This document shows, one piece after another, positions 58,401-64,000 of a DNA stretch of 64,000 nucleotides. The translations under genes were made by a program, and so were the position numbers. Position 1 is the stretch's first letter, and each line of letters starts with the position of its first letter. The stretch spans positions 20,102,009 to 20,166,008 of the forward strand of contig NC_049983.1 of assembly GCF_000003815.2 (NCBI RefSeq). Direction: 5' to 3'. The stretch comes from Branchiostoma floridae (lineage: Eukaryota; Chordata; Leptocardii; Amphioxiformes; Branchiostomatidae). The notes under the pieces were generated by a model that had not been told where the DNA came from, made no database searches, and was given only the letters and a program-made list of their open reading frames with translations.

Positions 58401-61400
58401 CTTATATTGCCTCGCTAACTATAAGAGCAAACAAAAGTAAAATTGGTACAAGTATGCAATGAACAATTGCAGCCACGTTTGGGATTGTGTTCTCGCCCCA
58501 AAAACGCCACTTACATCGGCTGCATATAGCGGTAAGAAGCAGAACTACATTTAAAAGCTCTGAAGAAGATGTCTGACAGGCATCAAAATGTCAGCTAAGG
58601 TGCAATTAACTGGTTGGGTGAAAGAAAACTCCTATAACCACATTGGATTTGTTGCTGACCTGAAGAACACTGAGTCCAACCCCCCTGCACCCATCCCATC
58701 ACCGGGGATCGAACCGTTATCAACGATTTCTTCTTCTGGGTTTGCAAACTGCAGGAGTTTGGCACGGGACTTCATCGTCTCTAACCCCGAATGCCCCCGC
58801 GGAGCAGACGGTTCTTTCAGCCTATTGGAACCTGGCAAAAAGAAAAGTAGACATCATGGAGTATATTCATATTAGATCTGATTTTGGACTCTTTACGTTA
58901 AAGGTCTCTTTCACCAAAAATTTGTTACAATAGAATCTGACTGTATGATCTATCTGATAGCAATGTGTATCCTGGAAGTCCCACAAAACTGACTATTCTA
59001 TGGAAAGCTACCAAAAAATCAAACAAAATGAAAACACTTTGATGCTGAAGAATGTACTGATAAAAAATGATAAGCTTATTTTTTTTTACAACTCTGTCAC
59101 ACAATGCCCAGCTGACAAATAAACTTTTGTTTAGTTTACAATGTCACAGAATGTCATCTTGCCAAACGAGCTACCTTTTTTTTTACATCATTAATCATTC
59201 CAAAATGTCCTGTTGCAAAATGAGCTACTTCTTTTTCCCTTGACAGTTTAGAAGTCTTACCCAATGGTGTGTTGAGGCAGATATACTCCAGGGCACACCA
59301 GTAGGACTCCACATCCCTCTCTGACTCAAACTTGAATCTCCTGGTTACAAAGTCTGTGTCACTCTTTACAATGAAGTAGCCAGGGCTGGAGGTGGTGGTG
59401 TCTACTATACTGGCATTCTTGTTCAGATATATGAATATCTACAGGAGACAAATATTAGCAAATACATGATTAGGTAAAGATGATGTATGTGCAACCCTGC
59501 TGCAAATATGAGAATCTCTGGAAAGCTGAAACACATCAGTCTGGGTCAGCTTAGTTATGGCCTCTTTATGGTCAGCCAGGGCTTGAGGAAAACCCTGCAA
59601 AGTACTGAGTAAAGGCTTGTAAACAGTGGATCACAGTGAGATCGTGCAGATTGAAACAAAAGGGCATAGCTGGCTGTTAATCCTGTGCTCCGTCTTCTTG
59701 AAAAGAACCTCATTGGTCAGAGGGAAAAATATGACTGACAGTATAGTCAGAGTCCCCCAACACTAGTTCAAACAACTTATCAGAGAAGTGAGGTGTAACT
59801 TTAGGCTCAGTGTGTTTCATCATTGTTCTTACCTGATCCTTTTCTTTGTGTCCACGAGGTCCAATCTTCGCCAGGCCCATAGCAGAAAGTCGCTCCACTA
59901 GCTCATGGAATGAGTACAGGTATTTCCTGGTGGGAAAACGATGTGATTACTCATACATGCATCAAATAATCACTTTAATGTCATGTGCTAGATCCTTGGA
60001 CCCCTCCCCCAATAATGATCCATTTTGCTCAACAATTGTATTAAGAAACAACATACGGTAACTTCTAGTACTAAACACAACTTTCAAACTTAACTACTCT
60101 AAAAAAATAGTACAGTACTTGTATGCCTATATGTTCCGACACCCCTATACCCCAACACCCCCTAACCCTAACCCTAACCTTATCCCTATCCCCAACCTAG
60201 CCCAACAGATCTAAAGGTGTTGAAACATAGGGGTGTCAGAAATTAAGGATACGGCCCTTGTAAGTAGTACTGTCATTGGTAGAATTTTGGCAATACAATA
60301 ATGTCCTGTTTTATATCTACAAGGCAATGCAAAGTGCCTACCTCTTGTATAGTAGCTGGTGCCTCATCCTATTTGGAAGGTGTCTTACAAGTGTGTGCTG
60401 CTTCTCTGGGTCATTCAAGTAGTCCCCTATAGAATCCACCTTAGAAAACATACCACATGTCACATTCAGTTTTGCAGGCACTGAGTAGTGGCTGAAAATT
60501 ACCATTACACTGAATGACCTATTGAACCCAACCTTTGCATGTCCAGCTTCTACAGTAACTGTATTGATAAAAGCCATCTAGTGAGCCCTTAGTAAAATGT
60601 ACTTCCGATCGTAACTATGAGTTCTACTTTTAGATACTGTAACAGCAAAACTGATTTCTCAGTACTCTTACACCAAATGGTCACAGTAGAACTAGAACGG
60701 TGGCCACTTTAGACAGGATTTTAATGTCAATGAGAAATAATGTAAAATGAGCTAAAGGCAGTACCAAGATTCCCAGACAAACTCATGTTTTCCTTACCTC
60801 ACAGATGACCTTGATAATCTGACAGAACAGGTTGAGTGGGATGGCACACAGGACATCACTGACCAGGAACCAGCCAGGGCCATAGTTCCCATGTACAGGG
60901 ATGGGAGGGATGAACCTCCTCCACGACAACTCATCTATGTACACTTGGTTTTGTACTGAGTTCATGCTAGCTGTGAGATCTGTGGAGAAAGAAAAAGCAA
61001 TGAGACCTAGATGAAGGAACTTCAGTGTTATGCCCTTGACTACTTTGCATCTACATTGTACATTGTATGTCTAATGTTGAATCAAGAGTTAGGCAGCATT
61101 TTTTTTTTAAAAAGACAACAAGGCAGAATAACAATCACATATACTTTATCTTCAGCTGGTGTATTATGCAAAAGGGCAGACATACAGCTCTCTCAATCAT
61201 TGCACATTTTTTACAGATAAGCCAATGTAGGCAGGTCTCCGAGCCAACTCTAATTTGATTTTCAGGTAAAAAGTCCGCTCAATTCTCTTAGTGATTTTCA
61301 AATTCAGAGATTATCCAATACAGTACAGAAAAGGTTTGATAACAATGTGAAAGATGCTGTGTATGTACAGAAAATTTTGTGATATGTGACTGTACATTGT

Positions 61401-63450
61401 AATAAGCTGATTAAGTCTATATACCATTATTATATAATAGTAAAAATGTCAAAATTGCTAATTAGCATATGGACATCATATGGCATACCTGATTGACTGG
61501 TTGGATTACCATCTTTTGAATGATCTTTACTTGATTCTTTTGGTGCCACATTTTCTTGGTCATCAGTCGAGTCTTCTCGTGACACTCTCATTACATCTGC
61601 CTCCTTACTAACTACCTCTCCAGTTACAGGGTTGTGAGCCTGTTCAAATGTTGTTGTTGTTGTTTTATCCTGGGACTGTGTAACTGCAGCACTAGAATCT
61701 GATGGAAGGGGACTCCTGTGCACATACACTAAGTACCACAGGAACTGGTGAGCCAACTTTAGGCGAGCAAATTTGGGCTGGAAGTTGTAGACACCAACAA
61801 CTTTCTGTAGGAGAGACACAAATACAAAATCGATGTACACACTGTCAGATATTCGTATAGAGATACAATGTATACGTAATACAGGAACAAAATATGCCAG
61901 GAAATGTAGGATTTGAACTCTCCAAATTTTGAAATGATGATTTTTACTCTCCAAATTTTGAATTTTAAAGCACTGTCTATCATACATTTGTTTTGAGTTG
62001 TGATGGTATCAGTGCAGTTCATTCCAAAATATAGATCTGCTCTGCGGTAATCTTCCATTCTGCTTTCTAACAAAATTCAACAAAACTATAACCCTTAAAC
62101 AGTTTGGTTAGATTGCATTTCAGATGACAATGATTGTTGAAAATGAAGCAGTAAGAGTGCTATTTTGAGGTCTGCTGTAGTATTTGCTTCCTGGCAGGAT
62201 CTTGTGGCAAACACATGTCTTTGTTCATATTCTGCAAGGCCAAGGAGTTTGGACAACTTAATATGTTAATCTGTGAAACATATTGAATTTTTTGTTTTCT
62301 TTAAGGTAGTTTTCTTAATGTCTACTTTTAAGGAATCTCATCATGCGAATATATCGACAACATGTAAGAACAAGAAATCTCTTACTCTGATGGGTTTATA
62401 TGATATATTTTCTTCACTCTTCTGCAGGTCTGCCTCGAGATTTATGGTGTGCTTTGGCTCGTTCTCCTTCTCCTGTTTCAACAGAAAACATGTCAATCAA
62501 TGTCCTTACTGAAAAAGGCCATACTTCCACATGACATCTAATATGTCCGATGATGATGTTGGCTCTTATCTAGCTCAGTGTGTATGTTTCAAACTTGCAA
62601 TATCAAGGACTGTTACAGGTATAGCAAAGGGAAGCAAATGTTGTACTAAAAGTAGATTGGACTCATTCTCACTTTTGAATGAGTCCAATCTACTTAACAT
62701 TGCGAACATTGTACCGATGTTACAATAGGTTGCTAGTTGATACTGACAACATGAAAATGTAAACATGAATCTTACTGACCTTTTTCTCGGGTTCCTTTGA
62801 TTTGACCATCTTGAACTTGATCTGCTCAATGGCACTCTTAACCATCCCATCAGTAGGGGAAATGTTGGGTTCCACATAGAACACCACCTAGCCAAGGAAA
62901 CAAGTACTGCAATGTTCAATTTAACTGTACATTGTCATTTTCTCTCCTGGTTTCTCAAAACCTCTACACGTACAATATACAACGAGGCCCAATGATCCGA
63001 TGCATGTACATAAATTTTATTTATACTTCATGTATCTGTTTTGTTTTTTCACTGATCCACTGTACAAAAACGTATGTCCAAAATATTTTGAGAAAATTAG
63101 CTTGCAGCTATACATACCGGTTTTTCAATGCCATCCTGGACAATAATCGTCTTGATAACCTTTACTTGTCCCTGGGTGATCATGTCTTGAAGAAGTCTGC
63201 AGAAAGAAAGATATGACAGCCTTGTTATCAGGCACTTAATCTCACTGTGTAAGGTGTGTATACTTAACAACATTCTTAAAACTTTCCTGAAAATAGCCAC
63301 ATATTCATGTTTCAACACGTGTATGTCTTTGTGAGAAATGACAGTTAACAACTCATGGCAGGAACATCTTTAAACCAAAATTTACCTTAAGACACTTTTC
63401 TTGTCCAGCAGGCCACAAAACCCTTCCTTTTCCTCATTAGCTCGGATGGC
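49494..63450 (-). CDS. GTF3C1: TFIIIC largest subunit, 3' part of gene
   Basis: 28 minus-strand exons, all in phase: 63386-63450, 63118-63196, 62780-62887, 62386-62472, 61489-61804, 60798-60979, 60342-60439, 59833-59926, 59261-59438, 58660-58831, 57990-58165, 57682-57743, 57254-57344, 57072-57137, 56431-56525, 55959-56060, 55494-55607, 55176-55279, 54514-54673, 54012-54152, 53830-53882, 53261-53438, 52771-52906, 52008-52429, 50929-51404, 50417-50609, 49889-49979, 49494-49576. They encode 1373 residues, the C-terminal part of an expected protein of about 2100; the N-terminal B-block-binding region lies beyond the right edge. Landmarks shared with the human protein are [41 protein letters not shown]...[53 protein letters not shown] and PWRAVDG. 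The protein helps TFIIIC bind tRNA and related promoters for RNA polymerase III in the nucleus. Confidence 0.93.
50107..50155. repeat. 49-bp TAGCCTGG hairpin
   Basis: TAGCCTGGAAACAG and CTGAATACCAGGCTA are inverted ends of a short hairpin in the GTF3C1 intron before the penultimate exon. The ends resemble the 91-bp element at 18749-18839. Confidence 0.5.
50173..50400 (-). pseudogene. Tandem copies of a GTF3C1 exon 3' end
   Basis: The last ~45 bases of exon 50417-50609, its donor and some intron are repeated about three times downstream in the intron, at roughly 80-93 bp spacing (near 50320-50362, 50240-50283 and a fragment at 50173-50205). On the minus strand the copy near 50325 keeps CTACAG|GTGAGA. 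The copy near 50246 has a destroyed donor (GA in place of GT). These are decoy splice donors or relics of unequal crossing over. Confidence 0.7.
58497..58606 (+). mobile_element. Penelope-like element tail fragment
   Basis: ACGCCACTTACATCGGCTGC, AGCGGTAAGAAGCAG and CTGAAGAAGATGTCTGACAG align with the right arm of the element near 19.5 kb. It has a weaker hammerhead core (CTGAAGA, stem GATGTC/GGCATC, then CAAAA in place of GAAA). It lies in a GTF3C1 intron. Confidence 0.45.
60138..60237. repeat. Hairpin with telomere-like CCCTAA units
   Basis: GACACCCCTAT (60138-60148) and ATAGGGGTGTC (60227-60237) are inverted ends. Between them lie three exact CCCTAA units (60160-60177) and degenerate CCCTAT units. 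It is in a GTF3C1 intron. Confidence 0.6.
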
Positions 63451-63584
63451 CTAAAAGGAAATACTGGCAATGTCAGCATTTGAAGTATTCATCACTAATG
63501 ACTAAAAATGTAATGTATTTTACAAGATTGAAGAGATTTCATGATTAATAGATCATTCAAATAGTACTCAACCTGTCCAACCAT

Positions 63585-63988
63585 TGATTTATCCATCCAT
63601 CCATCCATCCATCCATCCATCTATCCATTTATTCATCCATGCATCCATCCGTCCGTCCGTTCTTTCATCCATCCATCCATCCATCCATCCATCCATCCAT
63701 CCATCCATCCATCCATCCATCCATCCATCTATCCATCCATGCATCCATCTGTCCTTTCATCCATCCATCCATCCATCCATCCATCCATCCATCCATCCAT
63801 CCATCCATCCATCCATCCGTCATTTCATCCATCCATCCGTCCATCCATCCATCCGTCCATCCATCCGTCCGTCCATCCATCCGTCCGTCCATCCATCCAT
63901 CCATCCATCCATCCATCCATCCATCCATCCATCCATCCATCCATCCATCCATCCATCCATCCATCCATCCATCCATCCAATCCATTCC
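63585..63988. repeat. (CCAT)n microsatellite
   Basis: About 400 bp of CCAT/ATCC tetranucleotides with scattered CCGT, CTAT and GCAT variants, reaching nearly to the window end, inside the GTF3C1 gene upstream of exon 63386-63450. The open frame rich in Met-Asp-Gly-Trp on the minus strand is produced by this repeat. Confidence 0.95.
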
Positions 63989-64000
63989 ATCATTCCATTC

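Noticed and set aside
63665-63985. 106-codon minus-strand frame rich in Met-Asp-Gly-Trp
   Set aside because: Entirely produced by the CCAT tetranucleotide repeat.

Overview
The window is a stretch of animal nuclear genome: multi-exon genes with GT-AG introns, canonical AATAAA poly(A) signals, abundant microsatellites, foldback (MITE-like) elements and two 100-N assembly gaps. A transmembrane lectin with eight EGF modules, a UGA-containing selenophosphate synthetase with many introns, and a TFIIIC subunit close to the vertebrate one suggest an invertebrate deuterostome. A lancelet (Branchiostoma) is my best guess. That is inference; no species marker was seen.

Layout, left to right. (1) 1039-9010 (+): type II membrane protein with a repeated cytosolic tail, one membrane helix, eight one-exon EGF domains and a C-terminal C-type lectin domain. 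(2) 11098-18675 (+): a secreted, cysteine-free protein I do not recognise, with a triplicated 68-residue module and about nineteen 26-residue repeats dense in N-glycosylation sequons. (3) 20506-31099 (-): an unrecognised basic coiled-coil protein. A 36-bp minisatellite of about 50 copies sits on one of its 5' splice sites. (4) 31919-35682 (+): a 202-residue protein with two copies of a YNAL-D-H-YF motif, divergently arranged with gene 3 over an interval holding candidate RFX/X-box sites. (5) 39985-42622 (-): CYB561D2-like cytochrome b561 with all four heme histidines. (6) 43564-48490 (+): SEPHS2, with in-frame UGA (Sec), a hairpin just after the UGA and a SECIS-like fold in the 3' UTR. (7) 49494-63450 (-): the 3' part of GTF3C1 (TFIIIC largest subunit), 28 exons, continuing beyond the right edge.

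Genes 3/4 and 5/6 are head-to-head pairs that may share promoters. Genes 6 and 7 converge with poly(A) signals about 40 bp apart. No single pathway links all the genes. The window looks like ordinary gene-dense animal chromatin, with two rapidly evolving repeat-rich secreted or surface genes on the left and conserved housekeeping genes on the right.

The strongest second-look items are the minisatellite that multiplies a phase-preserving splice donor in gene 3, the sequon-dense repeat protein of gene 2, a hammerhead-ribozyme motif in a Penelope-like inverted-repeat element near 19.6 kb, and an 85-bp element present in four SEPHS2 introns.
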